Made by a program: the position numbers and the translations under genes. From an uncultured Myxococcales bacterium (GTDB lineage Bacteria; Myxococcota_A; UBA9042): DNA of 64,000 nucleotides. Location of the stretch: contig CAIYBN010000144.1 of assembly GCA_903924465.1 (NCBI GenBank), forward strand, positions 62,001 through 126,000, given 5' to 3'. Below, in pieces: positions 8,296-18,045 of the stretch; within the stretch, counting starts at the first letter, position 1; each line of letters begins with the position of its first letter. The notes under the pieces were generated by a model. That model was not told where the DNA came from, did no database searches, and worked only from the letters and a program-made list of their open reading frames with translations.

Positions 8296-10017
8296 TCACT
8301 CGACGCCGCACACTTTCTTGTTCTTCCAGTCGAACGCGTTGTCGAGGACGCCGAGGAATGCCGCGGGATCGCCAGCGTCGACGCCGAGCAAGTGACCGCC
8401 GCCGCTCATGGCCAAGCGCCACGAATTGGTGATGTCCGCGTCCGAGGTCGAGCCAATGTCGACGATGTACAGACGCACGCCGAACGTTTTGCCATCGGGC
8501 GAGCGCAGTGCGTTGTTCGTCGCTGCGGTGGCGACGGCGCTGAGGCCGGGCCGCGGATCCCGGATGCAATACGCTGGGCAGTAAAGATTGGAAGTCGCGT
8601 CGGTCTTGCAGGGCTTGGACGGGTCGGTCGAGCTGCAATGGGCCGAGACCAACGGATCGCACGGTGCCGCACCCTCGCTGCAGAACCAGGCGAGTCCTGT
8701 CGGGTCGGCCTTGGCCTGGCATTGCTGATGGCTCGTGCACGTGCCACCCGCGCCGCAATCGCTGCTGACCGCACACGGCTTGTCATCGACGCTTTCTTTG
8801 GAGCCCGTCCAGCCGCTGCCCGTCTGGCTGCACTGCAAGACCTGCTCACACGTCGCGCCGCCCACGCAATCGGCGTCGGTCATGCAGCCCAAGCCCGTGG
8901 ACAATCGCTTGGCCTGCACCCACGGGCCAAAATAGGTGTTGCTGGACGCTTCGCCGCCGTCCGTGAAGAGCACGACCACGGTGTCGCGGCATGAGCGCGC
9001 GGGATCGACGCAAATTTTGTTCTGGCAGAAGTAGTTGACGCTGCCGCAATCCGCATCGACGGAGCACGCCTTGCCGTCGACGATGACCTTGTTGCGCAAG
9101 TATTCGCCGACGTAGAACAAGGTCTTGCCGATCGGCGTGCCGCCGTCCGCGCGCAATTCCGGATCGTTGGGCTGGTTTTCTGTGCCGTCCATCCATTTGC
9201 CAATCGCGGCCTTGCTGTCGAAGCCCGCGACGGCCGGATAGGGCACGGCCAGCACTTCGCTGAATTTGTTCTTGAACCATCCGGTACTGGCGGTAACGCC
9301 CTGTTCGCCGTTGTCGCCGGTGACCGTGTCGTTGCCGCTGTACGCGCCGCTATCGCAGGAATTGGGGCTGTAGCTGCTCAAGGTCTGGGGAAATTTGAAG
9401 AGCGCCAAGTGCGAAACCTGGTCGTCCAACTTGGCGAGCGCCTGCTTGAACACGACCTTGGACACGCCGATGCGCGTGCAGCCGTTGGGATATTTGGGGC
9501 CATATTCGCAAGTCGGCCACGAATCGTAGCTCGCGCAGTTCTTGACGCCGGCCTTGTTGGTGACGTCGGTTGTCATCGAGCCCGAGGTGTCAAACGCGAT
9601 GATGAGGTTCGCGCCGACTGGTTTGCAGCCGCCGTTGACGCACGACGTCCCGGGAAAGCACGACGAAACCGAGTAGCCGTCGCCGCCGCCCAAGCACGTG
9701 GCCAGTTTGGCACCCTGGCACATCTGCGTGCCGGGCACACACCCCACGACGGTGGTGGCGATGTCGGGTGCATCAACGGCCGCGTCATCAGCCGCGTCGG
9801 ATACGTCGGCGACGGTTTCACTCGCGTCCGCTGGGGCATCCAGGTCGGTGGCAGCGTCCACGCTGTCCGCCCAACCATCCGTGGGAGACGCAGCGTCCGC
9901 GTCAGCTGCAGCGTCAGGAGCCGCGGCCGTGTTGGAAGCTGGCTGCCCACAGGCGGCAAGCGCGCAGACAACAAGGGCAAGCGCGAGCGGTGCGCGGATC
10001 GACGGCAACGAAACCAT
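8296..10017 (-). CDS. Cys-rich lipoprotein with von Willebrand A domain
   Basis: A type II signal peptide ends in LAAC at residues 20-23, so the mature protein is predicted to be a lipoprotein. A long Ala/Asp/Thr-rich linker (about 30-85) leads to a vWA domain that starts near residue 140 with DTSGSM, the metal-ion-dependent adhesion motif; a second conserved piece, FTDGGEAS, follows much later. Pairs of Cys-containing inserts such as DADCGSVNYFC and SSDCGAGGTC interrupt the domain. Proteins of this plan are common on myxobacterial surfaces; a binding or adhesion role is inferred, the ligand is unknown. The start ATG has GGAAG upstream. Confidence 0.82.
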   Translation of the reverse strand: MVSLPSIRAPLALALVVCALAACGQPASNTAAAPDAAADADAASPTDGWADSVDAATDLDAPADASETVADVSDAADDAAVDAPDIATTVVGCVPGTQMCQGAKLATCLGGGDGYSVSSCFPGTSCVNGGCKPVGANLIIAFDTSGSMTTDVTNKAGVKNCASYDSWPTCEYGPKYPNGCTRIGVSKVVFKQALAKLDDQVSHLALFKFPQTLSSYSPNSCDSGAYSGNDTVTGDNGEQGVTASTGWFKNKFSEVLAVPYPAVAGFDSKAAIGKWMDGTENQPNDPELRADGGTPIGKTLFYVGEYLRNKVIVDGKACSVDADCGSVNYFCQNKICVDPARSCRDTVVVLFTDGGEASSNTYFGPWVQAKRLSTGLGCMTDADCVGGATCEQVLQCSQTGSGWTGSKESVDDKPCAVSSDCGAGGTCTSHQQCQAKADPTGLAWFCSEGAAPCDPLVSAHCSSTDPSKPCKTDATSNLYCPAYCIRDPRPGLSAVATAATNNALRSPDGKTFGVRLYIVDIGSTSDADITNSWRLAMSGGGHLLGVDAGDPAAFLGVLDNAFDWKNKKVCGVE

Positions 10018-10092
10018 GGCAACAACTTCCGCAACCGCGAGACACGGCGACGGACAGCGTAGCTGTTTTGCGCGGCCGACGGAAGCCGGGGA

Positions 10093-12093
10093 TTACTTGG
10101 TCGGGGCCGGCGCCGCCGGAGCGCCCAGCGGACCCGGGGCCGGGGCGACAGGCGCGGCGGGCGGAGCGGGCGCAGGCGCGAGCGCGGACTTGGCAGCGGC
10201 GATCAGCGCGACCGGCACGCTCAGCTCGCAGCCCCACGACTTGATGCGATTCTGGCAAGCCGCCGTAACCGCGCGATCCGTCGGCAGCGCCGGAACCTGC
10301 GGGAACGCCGTCTTGAAGCCAATGAGCGCCGCGCCCGGATTCGCGTACAGGACGCCCCACGCGCCGGCGACACCAGCCGTCGCGGCTTTATACACTGGCG
10401 AATCAGCCAAACCGCCGGCCTTGCCCGCGGCGAAACGCTTGCTCTGTTCCAACGCGCCTGGACCGGCCGCCATGACCAGCTTGGTCTTGCTCGTGCACAA
10501 CGTCAGCGCCGTCTTGTCCCCCGCCAGCGCCTTGGCCTGCGTCCCTTCTTCGCCCGCCGCCAGCTTGGTCCAATCGAACGCGATGTCCAGCGTGTCGCAG
10601 TCCGAATCGCCGTCGTGCGCGGTACCCAGCGTCAGCGTCAGACCTTTTTCCTTCAGCATCGGGCCAAACGCGGTGACGATCGGCTCCAGCTTCATCTCCG
10701 CCACGGCCTTCTTGACGATCGCCATCTGCGGATCTTCCGGCTTGGGCGCCGCGCCCGCCGCCGCTTTCTCCGCCGCTTCCTGATCCGCCATCAGCTTGGT
10801 CACCAGGCCGGAGATGATTTTCTTGGTCAGTGTCAGCACCTGCGGGCCATCGGTCGTACCCACACCGAACATCAGGCCGAGCGGTGTGGCGCCGTCCTGG
10901 TACAACGCCAGCGCGCTGTAGCCGTCTTCCAGCTTGGCCACCGTCGTCACGTCCGCGAGGAACGTCTTGTAGGCCGCGTCATCCAGCTTCAGGATATCCT
11001 TGAGCATTGCGAGGTTGTCGTCCAAGCCGTCGATTTGCGACGCCGGATCCATGTTGAACGCCATGCTCAGCCAGCTCGACGCCGGCAGCAGGGCGGCGAT
11101 CGCGGCCGGCGTGCGGTGCCTGGTGCCCGCAAACGACTTCGCCAGCTTGGTGCCATCCTTCGCCGTCAGCCGGAATTCCAGCTTCGCCGCATCCGCGTCA
11201 GCGGTCACGACCAGTTCCAGACGCGTCAGCTCGGTCGTCAGCGCGCGCAGTTTCTTGGCATAACCCGCGAACAGCTGCGCCTGACCGGGCGCCTGCGCGG
11301 GCATACCCGGCGCCGCACCTTGTTCCACCATCGCCAGCACCTGATCGATTTCCTTGCCGCGCGTCTTGGTCAGATCCTCAACCGAAATGCCGAGGTACAG
11401 GCTGCCCGGTACCGTGATCTTGTCCAAGCGCTCGATGAAGCCCTTGACCTTGGCGAAGCGATCCTTCGGCGTCAGGACCATCGTCTTGTCGCCGAGAAAA
11501 TCGACGTACACTTTCGTGCCCTGCACGTCGACCATCGCCTCGTGACCTTCCGCTTCCGGACCTTTCTTCGCGGCGGCCATCGCGCCAATCGCCTTGGCCT
11601 TGTCCGTCACGTGCAGCACGATGAACGTGCCGAGGGCCGGATTCGGCGGGGTCGCTGCCGCACCCGGCGCGGCGGCCGGCGTCGCTTCATCCTGATAACC
11701 CAAGTGAATCGGCTTGGTCTTGTCCAGCCACTCGGTGCCCGTGATGCCGTACGCCGCGAGGATCGTCGTCAAATTCTCGGTGACAAGCGACTTGAGTGAG
11801 CCACCCGGCGCCGTCAACTGCAGCTTGCCCGCCAGGCCGTCGGCCGCGTTCAGCGCCGCATCGTAGCTCGCCAGCGAGACCCAGCCGACGACGCCATCAC
11901 CAGCGACGAGCTCGACATCGGGCAGCTCAGGCGCCGGGGCCGGCGCAGCAGGTGCCTCCGCTTTCTTGTCACCCGCCGCGGCTGCAGCCGCCGCAGGCTT
12001 CTTGGGCTCCTCTTTCTTGCATCCAGCCGAGGCCAGCAGCGCAGACGTCGTCATCATCGCGATGACTGCGGAATTCCAGCGAATCTTGAACAT
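10093..12093 (-). CDS. Large lipoprotein, unknown function
   Basis: This 666-residue protein has a type II signal peptide (about residues 8-24, ending SAGC) followed by a Lys/Glu/Ala/Pro-rich linker. The rest is soluble alpha/beta sequence with repeated aliphatic strands, for example VVGWVSLASYDAAL and ALLPASSWLSMAFNMDP, reminiscent of DUF3352-type extracellular proteins, though the match is not firm. An internal Ala/Pro linker near 150-165 and a Pro/Ala-rich tail divide it into domains. The frame extends 39 residues upstream, but AAGAGG just before the ATG at 12093 fixes the start. No enzyme motif is seen. Confidence 0.75.
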   Translation of the reverse strand: MFKIRWNSAVIAMMTTSALLASAGCKKEEPKKPAAAAAAAGDKKAEAPAAPAPAPELPDVELVAGDGVVGWVSLASYDAALNAADGLAGKLQLTAPGGSLKSLVTENLTTILAAYGITGTEWLDKTKPIHLGYQDEATPAAAPGAAATPPNPALGTFIVLHVTDKAKAIGAMAAAKKGPEAEGHEAMVDVQGTKVYVDFLGDKTMVLTPKDRFAKVKGFIERLDKITVPGSLYLGISVEDLTKTRGKEIDQVLAMVEQGAAPGMPAQAPGQAQLFAGYAKKLRALTTELTRLELVVTADADAAKLEFRLTAKDGTKLAKSFAGTRHRTPAAIAALLPASSWLSMAFNMDPASQIDGLDDNLAMLKDILKLDDAAYKTFLADVTTVAKLEDGYSALALYQDGATPLGLMFGVGTTDGPQVLTLTKKIISGLVTKLMADQEAAEKAAAGAAPKPEDPQMAIVKKAVAEMKLEPIVTAFGPMLKEKGLTLTLGTAHDGDSDCDTLDIAFDWTKLAAGEEGTQAKALAGDKTALTLCTSKTKLVMAAGPGALEQSKRFAAGKAGGLADSPVYKAATAGVAGAWGVLYANPGAALIGFKTAFPQVPALPTDRAVTAACQNRIKSWGCELSVPVALIAAAKSALAPAPAPPAAPVAPAPGPLGAPAAPAPTK

Positions 12094-12305
12094 GTCAGCC
12101 TCTTCTTGGAGATCTTCCAAAGGGTAATGTTGTCGCGGCGGCGGAACTTCCACAAGAACGCAACGCCGTACGGGCGCGGGAGTATAGACGGACAAGGGTG
12201 CAAGACGCAATCAGACTTCGATCACACGAGCCGGAGATTCTGGTGCGCAACGGCGAGGTTTTCGACGTTCGGCAGTGGCAAAGGAGGCGGCGGTGCAGAC
12301 CGCGG

Positions 12306-13862
12306 TCAGCCCAAGGTCGGTCCCGATTCGACCAAATGGCGCGGGGGCAGCGCACCTGAGCGGGCGTCGATGGCGGCCGAGCCCAGTGCCGCCGTCCGCC
12401 GGTTGTCGAGGGGGGCCGAGAGCGCCCGCAGCGCGGCACACAAGGGCGTCTCGCGATGCGGATGGGTGGCCAAGGCCTGAAATTCGTCCACAGCGGCCGT
12501 CATCAAGGCAATGGCCCGCGCCGCATCCAGCGCCTGGGGCGCGATGTCCGTGAGCGCCGCTTCCAGAAGTTGCGCACACAACGGCTGCTCCGGCAGCGCC
12601 AGCAGAAAATAGGCGCGCAGGACGGCGATCGCCCGCTCGCCATCGTGTTTGTGCAGCGCTGCGACGATCTTGGCGATTTCTGGCCCGTGGTCCCACGTCT
12701 GGTGCAGGGGCGCCGGCTCCGGCAACGCCACGCGCTCGCGCTCGGGCGCGTCCAACGGCGCAGACGCGTGCACGAGCCCAACCGCGAACAGGTACAGCGG
12801 CAGCCATTGTTCCGCCGTCAACTCCGCACGCAGTCGCCGAACCGCCGACGTCAGGATCAGCAACTGCATCCCATCCGCGCGATCCTCGACAACGCTCTCG
12901 TCGTGCTGCCAACGCGGATCGAAACGCAAGAGTCGCTCCGACGCGGCGAGAGAGAGGGATTGCGCCAGAATTTCGTGCGGCACACCAAATTCGAGCGCCT
13001 TGACCGACGCCCGATACGCGGCGTCGCCTTTGCCATCCAGCACGTGAGGGCGAAATTTCGGCTCGGCGAACGCCTTGCCTTTCTCGACATGCTCAGCCGC
13101 CGCCATGGCCGCAAAGCGCGGAGCCACCGCAGCCATGCGGGCCAAGTGATGCTGTGTGTAGACCAGCGCTTCCGGCCGTTCTGCCAGCGCGCGGGCAAGA
13201 CGGGGCAGAATAGCCGCGGTGGCCGACTCGCCTGCGGCGGCGCGGACATCGCCCAATCGCGTCGCCGCGAGGACCGTCACGCCACCATCACCGGGATACG
13301 CGGCGGCAAGCGCCAACAACCCGCGTTCGATCTCAGCCAACGGTCTGCCCGCGGCAATCGCTGCCGCAACGCTTGACTCGGCGGCCGTCGCGCGCCGTTT
13401 GGCCACATGATCCGCGAGTTCTTCCTGTGTGCCTTGGCCTTCCGGGTGCGCGGGCGCCAGCGGTTGCCTGCCGCACAGACGTTCCGCCACCAGCGTCGCT
13501 GCAACCAGCCAAGGCAGCGCGGTTCGGGCCGGGTCGAATTCACTGGCCGCACGCAAGGCGTCCGCCAACGCCAACCAGGACGGATCCAGCAGGCCACCGG
13601 GCCGATGAGCCACCCAAGCGCCCAGCGCGCCCGCGAGCACGTCCGCACGCCGCCCGAACGCGTGCCAATCGATGATCTCTGCGGCGATCCGGCTGGAATC
13701 AGCGCCGCGCATCGCCTCATCCAACGCCGTCCAGGCAGCGTCGTCACTGCGCGTTCCGGCCGCCGGTGCGAAAGCCGCCGCCAAAGGTCGGCCCAGGTGA
13801 TCGAGCCACGGGCCATCACCTTGGGCAACCGGCAGTTGAACCTGTTTGGGCGTGTGTCGCAT
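12306..13862 (-). CDS. Hypothetical helical protein coupled to the NtrC-type regulator
   Basis: The 518-residue product has no recognised domain. It is Ala/Leu/Glu-rich, predicted mostly helical, with no signal peptide or membrane segment, so it should be cytoplasmic. Histidine clusters such as TQHHLARM and WDHGPEI are visible, and the general look recalls helical questin-oxidase-like or HEAT-type proteins, without a firm match. Its ATG overlaps the TGA of the sigma-54 regulator gene by one base (TGATG at 13864-13860), so it is probably translated by coupling and functions with that regulator. A GTG at 13865 is in frame but less likely. Confidence 0.68.
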   Translation of the reverse strand: MRHTPKQVQLPVAQGDGPWLDHLGRPLAAAFAPAAGTRSDDAAWTALDEAMRGADSSRIAAEIIDWHAFGRRADVLAGALGAWVAHRPGGLLDPSWLALADALRAASEFDPARTALPWLVAATLVAERLCGRQPLAPAHPEGQGTQEELADHVAKRRATAAESSVAAAIAAGRPLAEIERGLLALAAAYPGDGGVTVLAATRLGDVRAAAGESATAAILPRLARALAERPEALVYTQHHLARMAAVAPRFAAMAAAEHVEKGKAFAEPKFRPHVLDGKGDAAYRASVKALEFGVPHEILAQSLSLAASERLLRFDPRWQHDESVVEDRADGMQLLILTSAVRRLRAELTAEQWLPLYLFAVGLVHASAPLDAPERERVALPEPAPLHQTWDHGPEIAKIVAALHKHDGERAIAVLRAYFLLALPEQPLCAQLLEAALTDIAPQALDAARAIALMTAAVDEFQALATHPHRETPLCAALRALSAPLDNRRTAALGSAAIDARSGALPPRHLVESGPTLG

Positions 13863-15310
13863 CACAGCTCCGTCGCGTCGTCTGAAGGTTCGTCGTCCGC
13901 GCGTGTCTCGCCAAATTCGTCGAGACGCCGGTAAAGCGTCCGCACGGCCATGCCCAGAAGGCCCGCGGCACGGCGCTTGTCGCCGCCGGTCAGCCGAAGC
14001 GTCTCGGTAATGAGCAGCCGCTCCACCTCTTCCAACGGCGTACCCACGGCAATGTGCAGCACGCGACTGGGGCCCCCGGGATCGGCGTGGGTGATCCGCT
14101 CCGGCAACTCGGCAAGCGTAATCAGTTCGCTGCGTGCCAGAACCACCGCACGCTCCATGGCATTTTCCAATTCGCGCACATTGCCCGGCCAGGTCCAGGC
14201 CTGTAGCGCAGCCATCGCATCCGGAGCGATCGCCGTCACCGGCTTGCCATTCTGCCCGGCAAAACGCCGCAGAAAGTGCATGGCCAGCCCGGGAATGTCC
14301 TCGCCACGCGCCCGCAGCGACGGCAACTCAATGGCAATGACATGAAGGCGATAGAACAAATCTGCGCGGAACCGCCCAGCTTTGACTTCCGTTTCCAAAT
14401 CGCGGTTCGTCGCCGCTACGACGCGCACATCGACGCGCTGCGACTGCGCCGATCCGACGCGCTGAATCTCGGACTCCTGCAACACCCGCAGCAGCTTGGC
14501 CTGCATGCCCAGGGGCAGTTCGCCGACTTCATCGAGCAGCAGCGTACCGGTGTCCGCCTGTTGGAAACGTCCATCGGTGCGGGCCACAGCGCCGGTAAAA
14601 GCACCGCGCTCGTGACCGAACAGCTCGGATTCCATGAGCGATTCGGGGATGGCTGCGCAGTTTACAGCGACAAACGGACCCGATCGACCGCTCAGGCGAT
14701 GCAGCGCGCGGGCGAACACTTCCTTGCCCGTGCCACTTTCACCTTGCAGCAAGACCGTCGTTCGGGCCGGCGCCACTTGCCCCAACAGATCGATGGCCCG
14801 CCGCACCGCTGCGCTGTGGCCGACGATATCCCGCCGCTGACCCGCCGCCGCCAACTCTTCGCGCAGCGCCGTGTTTTCCCAGTGCAACCGCGAGCGTTCC
14901 AGGGCGCGACCGACCGATCGCACCAGCTCAGCGCGCCGAAGCGGCTTGGTGACAAAGTCGTAGGCTCCAGCTTTCATCGATTCGACCGCGGTTTCCACGG
15001 TGCCATAGGCCGTCATGACAACGACCGCCGTCGACGGCGTGGTCCGCTGCACAGCGCGCAGCAGTTCCAGGCCATCGACGCCGGGCATCATCAAGTCCGT
15101 GACCAGAACAGCAACCCGCTCCCGCCGCAGTGCCGCGAGCGCTTCCCGCCCGTCGGACAAGGCCAGCGTGGGCCAGCCTTCCCGTTGCAGGATCTTTTGC
15201 ACGCTCTGCAGGTTGGCCGCATCGTCGTCCACGATGAGCACCACGGGGGTATCGGGGTCCGACACCACCGGGGCGTTCTGCGACTCTGCGTGCACGTCCG
15301 CTGCGGCCAT
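13862..15310 (-). CDS. Sigma-54-dependent response regulator, NtrC family
   Basis: This 482-residue protein has three domains. The receiver domain (24-140) has acidic VDDD at 28-30, phospho-acceptor Asp72 in TDLMMPG and Lys122 in TKPL. The AAA+ sigma-54 activation domain (162-390) carries GESGTGKE at 190-197, GAFTGA at 236-241 and the R-finger region. A Fis-type helix-turn-helix lies at the C terminus (GGDKRRAAGLLGMAVRTLYRRL). It activates sigma-54 promoters when phosphorylated. No histidine kinase gene is in the window, so the partner is unknown. It follows the RNase E/G gene by 17 bases and is coupled to the next gene. Confidence 0.93.
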   Translation of the reverse strand: MAAADVHAESQNAPVVSDPDTPVVLIVDDDAANLQSVQKILQREGWPTLALSDGREALAALRRERVAVLVTDLMMPGVDGLELLRAVQRTTPSTAVVVMTAYGTVETAVESMKAGAYDFVTKPLRRAELVRSVGRALERSRLHWENTALREELAAAGQRRDIVGHSAAVRRAIDLLGQVAPARTTVLLQGESGTGKEVFARALHRLSGRSGPFVAVNCAAIPESLMESELFGHERGAFTGAVARTDGRFQQADTGTLLLDEVGELPLGMQAKLLRVLQESEIQRVGSAQSQRVDVRVVAATNRDLETEVKAGRFRADLFYRLHVIAIELPSLRARGEDIPGLAMHFLRRFAGQNGKPVTAIAPDAMAALQAWTWPGNVRELENAMERAVVLARSELITLAELPERITHADPGGPSRVLHIAVGTPLEEVERLLITETLRLTGGDKRRAAGLLGMAVRTLYRRLDEFGETRADDEPSDDATEL

Positions 15311-15327
15311 TCATGCCTCGTTGCAGC

Positions 15328-18045
15328 CTAACGGCCGGACCGCAAATCCACCACGAAGCGGTTCTTCGCCGACGGCGGCTCGATGGCGACAACCGGTGCG
15401 GGCTCAGCCTCAGGCGCGACCGCACCCGTGGCTTCACGCAAACGGGCGACTTCTTCGGCGATCGCCGCAGAGACGTCGACCGCTTCTTCCGCCGGCTCTG
15501 CCGCAGCTTCCACCGCTGCTGCCACCGCTTCTGCTTCGGGCGCACTCGGCGCCTCGCTCTCGGTCGCGGCGAGGGCCGGTTCCGCACTTTCGTCAGCGCT
15601 GTCGATCACCGCTTCCTCGTTGCCGGAATCGTCGCCGCCTGCCTCGAGGCCCTCATCGCCCTCGTCACCTTGCGTGCCGTCCTCGTTCTGCGGCAACTGG
15701 TTGCCGGCCGCATCGCGACCGCCCGAACGACGACGACGGCGACGACGGCGCTGCCCGCCTTCCCGCGCTGCCAGACCTTCCGTCGCGCTGGTCGCAACGG
15801 GCGCTGCCGCGATATTCGCCGGTTCTGCGGCCGCTGTGAGCACTTCTTCCTCGTCGCGCGGCGCACGCACCGTCGTTTCCGGGTTCAAGCCCTGCGAACG
15901 CTGGCCCTCTGCGCGCTGACCTTCGGGGCGTTGCCCTTCGGGACGCTGACCTTCCGGACGATCACTGCGGCCACGACGACGACGACGTCCGTCACGATCG
16001 CGGTCGCGATCCTGGTCACGCGGACCGTCCCGGCCATCCGATTGCGGCCCAGCAGCCTCTGCAAGCGCCTGTTGCGACCGGGGTTCGCGGTACTCGCGCG
16101 GCGGCCGCGGGCTCTCCTGCGGCGTGATCGGTGCCGTTTGCGCGGGACGCACGGCAACCGGTCGCGGCGTCGGCGCGGGCGGTGGGGTCGGTTCGGCCAG
16201 GCCAAAGAAGCTCTTGATCTCGGACCAGAACGACTTGGGCGCAGGCGCCTCTTGCAGCCACGTCTCGTCTTCTTCCGCCGCGTGGGTTCGCGCGACTTCG
16301 GCAACCTGCCGGCCCGCGTCGGCCTTGGCTTTCTCCGCGGCTTCTGCCGGACCGGTCGCTTCGCGCACCTTGGCGTAAATCTCGGCGTAGTCCACCTTGG
16401 CCGAACGGCGTGCCGCGGCCATTTCCAACGTCACGCGCGCTTCCTCGCGCTTGATCAGCTGATTGCGCACCAGGTCGAGCTCTTGGGTCACACGCAGCAG
16501 CCGCTGGCGATCCGCCCGCTCATCCGACGTCTCCGTCGGCAGCTCTTCCAAGTGCTCCAGCACGATCTGCGACGCGCACAGCCCGTCCACCGGCACGATC
16601 TCGATCGTCAGGTGGTACTGTTTTTCCAGCACGTACAGCTCATGCCGTCGCGAATTCAGCAGGTAACGCGCCGCCGCCGGTGGCACCATCGCCATGACCG
16701 CCCGCACGCGCTTCTGCGTCGCCGTGTCCTTCTTCGCCACCGTGTCGTAGATGCGCCGCAGCACGGACGCACCGACGCTCTCCATCGAGCGAATGCGGCC
16801 GATACCGCTGCAATGCGGGCAGCTGTCAAACGTGCCCTTGTTCACCGACGACTTGATGCGCTGCCGCGACATTTCCAGCAGGCCGAACTCGCTGATGTGC
16901 CCCAACTTGGTGCGCGCTTTGTCGTTCTTGAACGCGTCCTTGATCGCCATCTCGACTTCACGCACGTACTTCTTTTCGCGCATGTCGATGAAGTCGATGA
17001 CGATGAGGCCGCCCATGTCGCGCAGAATCATCTGCCGGGCGATCTCCTGCGCCGCTTCAATGTTGGTCGCGCGCGCCGTTTCCTCGATGTCCTTCTCCTT
17101 CATGCGACCGGAGTTGACGTCGATCGCCACCATCGCTTCGGTCTGGTCAATCACGATCGAGCCACCCGACGGCAGGAACACCTGGCGGGCGAACACGTCC
17201 TCAACCTTGCCTTCCACGCCGTACCGCGCGAACAACGGCATGTCGCCGGCGTAACGCACCACCGCTGCCAAACCGCGCGGCATCAGCACCTGCAGGAATT
17301 CGCCCACTTCGTGCAGCGTCGCGTCGTCGTCGATGACGACTTCCTCAATATCCTTGGTGAAATAGTCGCGCACAAAGCGCACTGGCAAGCTGCGCTCGGC
17401 GTACAACAGCTGCGGGCCCTTGCCCTCGTCGTTCTTCGCGACGATGTGCTCCCACTGCCGGGTCAAGTACGTCAAATCCTTGACCAATTCCAGTTCAGTC
17501 GCGGTATCGCCCGCCGTGCGAACAATCAGGCCAAAGCCGTCGGGGACTTTCATCGTCTCCGTCAGCTTTTTGACGCGATCGCGCGCTTCGTCGCTCAGCT
17601 TGCGCGACACACCGGCCTTTTCGTTGTCGCTTTCCGGAATCAGCACCAGGTAACGACCCGGCAGGCTGATGAACGTCGACAGCGTCGCGCCCTTCTGGCC
17701 GATCTCATCGCGCACCACCTGCACCATGATCTCGGTCCGCGCTTTGAGCAAATCCTGGATCGGCGCGCGCTTGTCGTTGTTGCCGCCGCGCAGCTTGGGA
17801 TGAATTTCACCTACCGGCAGGAAGCCCTGCTTGTCGTTGCCGAAATCGACAAACGCCGATTGCAAGGACGGTTCCACGCGCGCCACGACGGCGCGGTAGA
17901 TGTTGCCTTTGCAGGTATTGCGGTTTGCCGGCTCGATTTCGAGGTGCACGAGCTGATTGTCTTCGACAACCGCGGCGCGGGCCTCGTCGCGATCGACGCT
18001 GATGAGCATCCGCTTGGTGACGGAACCCGTCGTTGATGTAGCCAT
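15328..18045 (-). CDS. rng: Ribonuclease E/G family protein with long disordered tail
   Basis: RNase E/G is an endoribonuclease for mRNA decay and rRNA/tRNA processing. An S1-type RNA-binding domain occupies about residues 37-130, the RNase H-like and DNase I-like core carries IDVNSG near 308, and the zinc-link CPHCSG lies near 410. From about 560 onward the tail is Pro/Arg/Glu/Ala-rich, with Arg-rich patches typical of degradosome scaffolds and a run of EGQR repeats. ATG 18045 has GGAG 7 bases upstream; a GTG at 18051 is also in frame. The tail sets this 905-residue protein apart from the short E. coli RNase G. It heads a probable operon with the NtrC-type regulator. Confidence 0.93.
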   Translation of the reverse strand: MATSTTGSVTKRMLISVDRDEARAAVVEDNQLVHLEIEPANRNTCKGNIYRAVVARVEPSLQSAFVDFGNDKQGFLPVGEIHPKLRGGNNDKRAPIQDLLKARTEIMVQVVRDEIGQKGATLSTFISLPGRYLVLIPESDNEKAGVSRKLSDEARDRVKKLTETMKVPDGFGLIVRTAGDTATELELVKDLTYLTRQWEHIVAKNDEGKGPQLLYAERSLPVRFVRDYFTKDIEEVVIDDDATLHEVGEFLQVLMPRGLAAVVRYAGDMPLFARYGVEGKVEDVFARQVFLPSGGSIVIDQTEAMVAIDVNSGRMKEKDIEETARATNIEAAQEIARQMILRDMGGLIVIDFIDMREKKYVREVEMAIKDAFKNDKARTKLGHISEFGLLEMSRQRIKSSVNKGTFDSCPHCSGIGRIRSMESVGASVLRRIYDTVAKKDTATQKRVRAVMAMVPPAAARYLLNSRRHELYVLEKQYHLTIEIVPVDGLCASQIVLEHLEELPTETSDERADRQRLLRVTQELDLVRNQLIKREEARVTLEMAAARRSAKVDYAEIYAKVREATGPAEAAEKAKADAGRQVAEVARTHAAEEDETWLQEAPAPKSFWSEIKSFFGLAEPTPPPAPTPRPVAVRPAQTAPITPQESPRPPREYREPRSQQALAEAAGPQSDGRDGPRDQDRDRDRDGRRRRRGRSDRPEGQRPEGQRPEGQRAEGQRSQGLNPETTVRAPRDEEEVLTAAAEPANIAAAPVATSATEGLAAREGGQRRRRRRRRSGGRDAAGNQLPQNEDGTQGDEGDEGLEAGGDDSGNEEAVIDSADESAEPALAATESEAPSAPEAEAVAAAVEAAAEPAEEAVDVSAAIAEEVARLREATGAVAPEAEPAPVVAIEPPSAKNRFVVDLRSGR
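15899..15958 (-). repeat. 15-bp in-frame tandem repeat in the RNase E/G tail
   Basis: Four imperfect 15-base units run head to tail within the RNase E/G gene and encode five-residue units of the type EGQR-P/A/S in the disordered C-terminal tail. Units differ mainly at third positions, suggesting an older expansion under coding constraint. Confidence 0.75.

Noticed and set aside
15313-18036. A 907-codon plus-strand frame opposite RNase E/G
   Set aside because: It mirrors the RNase E/G gene codon for codon and gives Arg/Leu/His-rich sequence without any domain.
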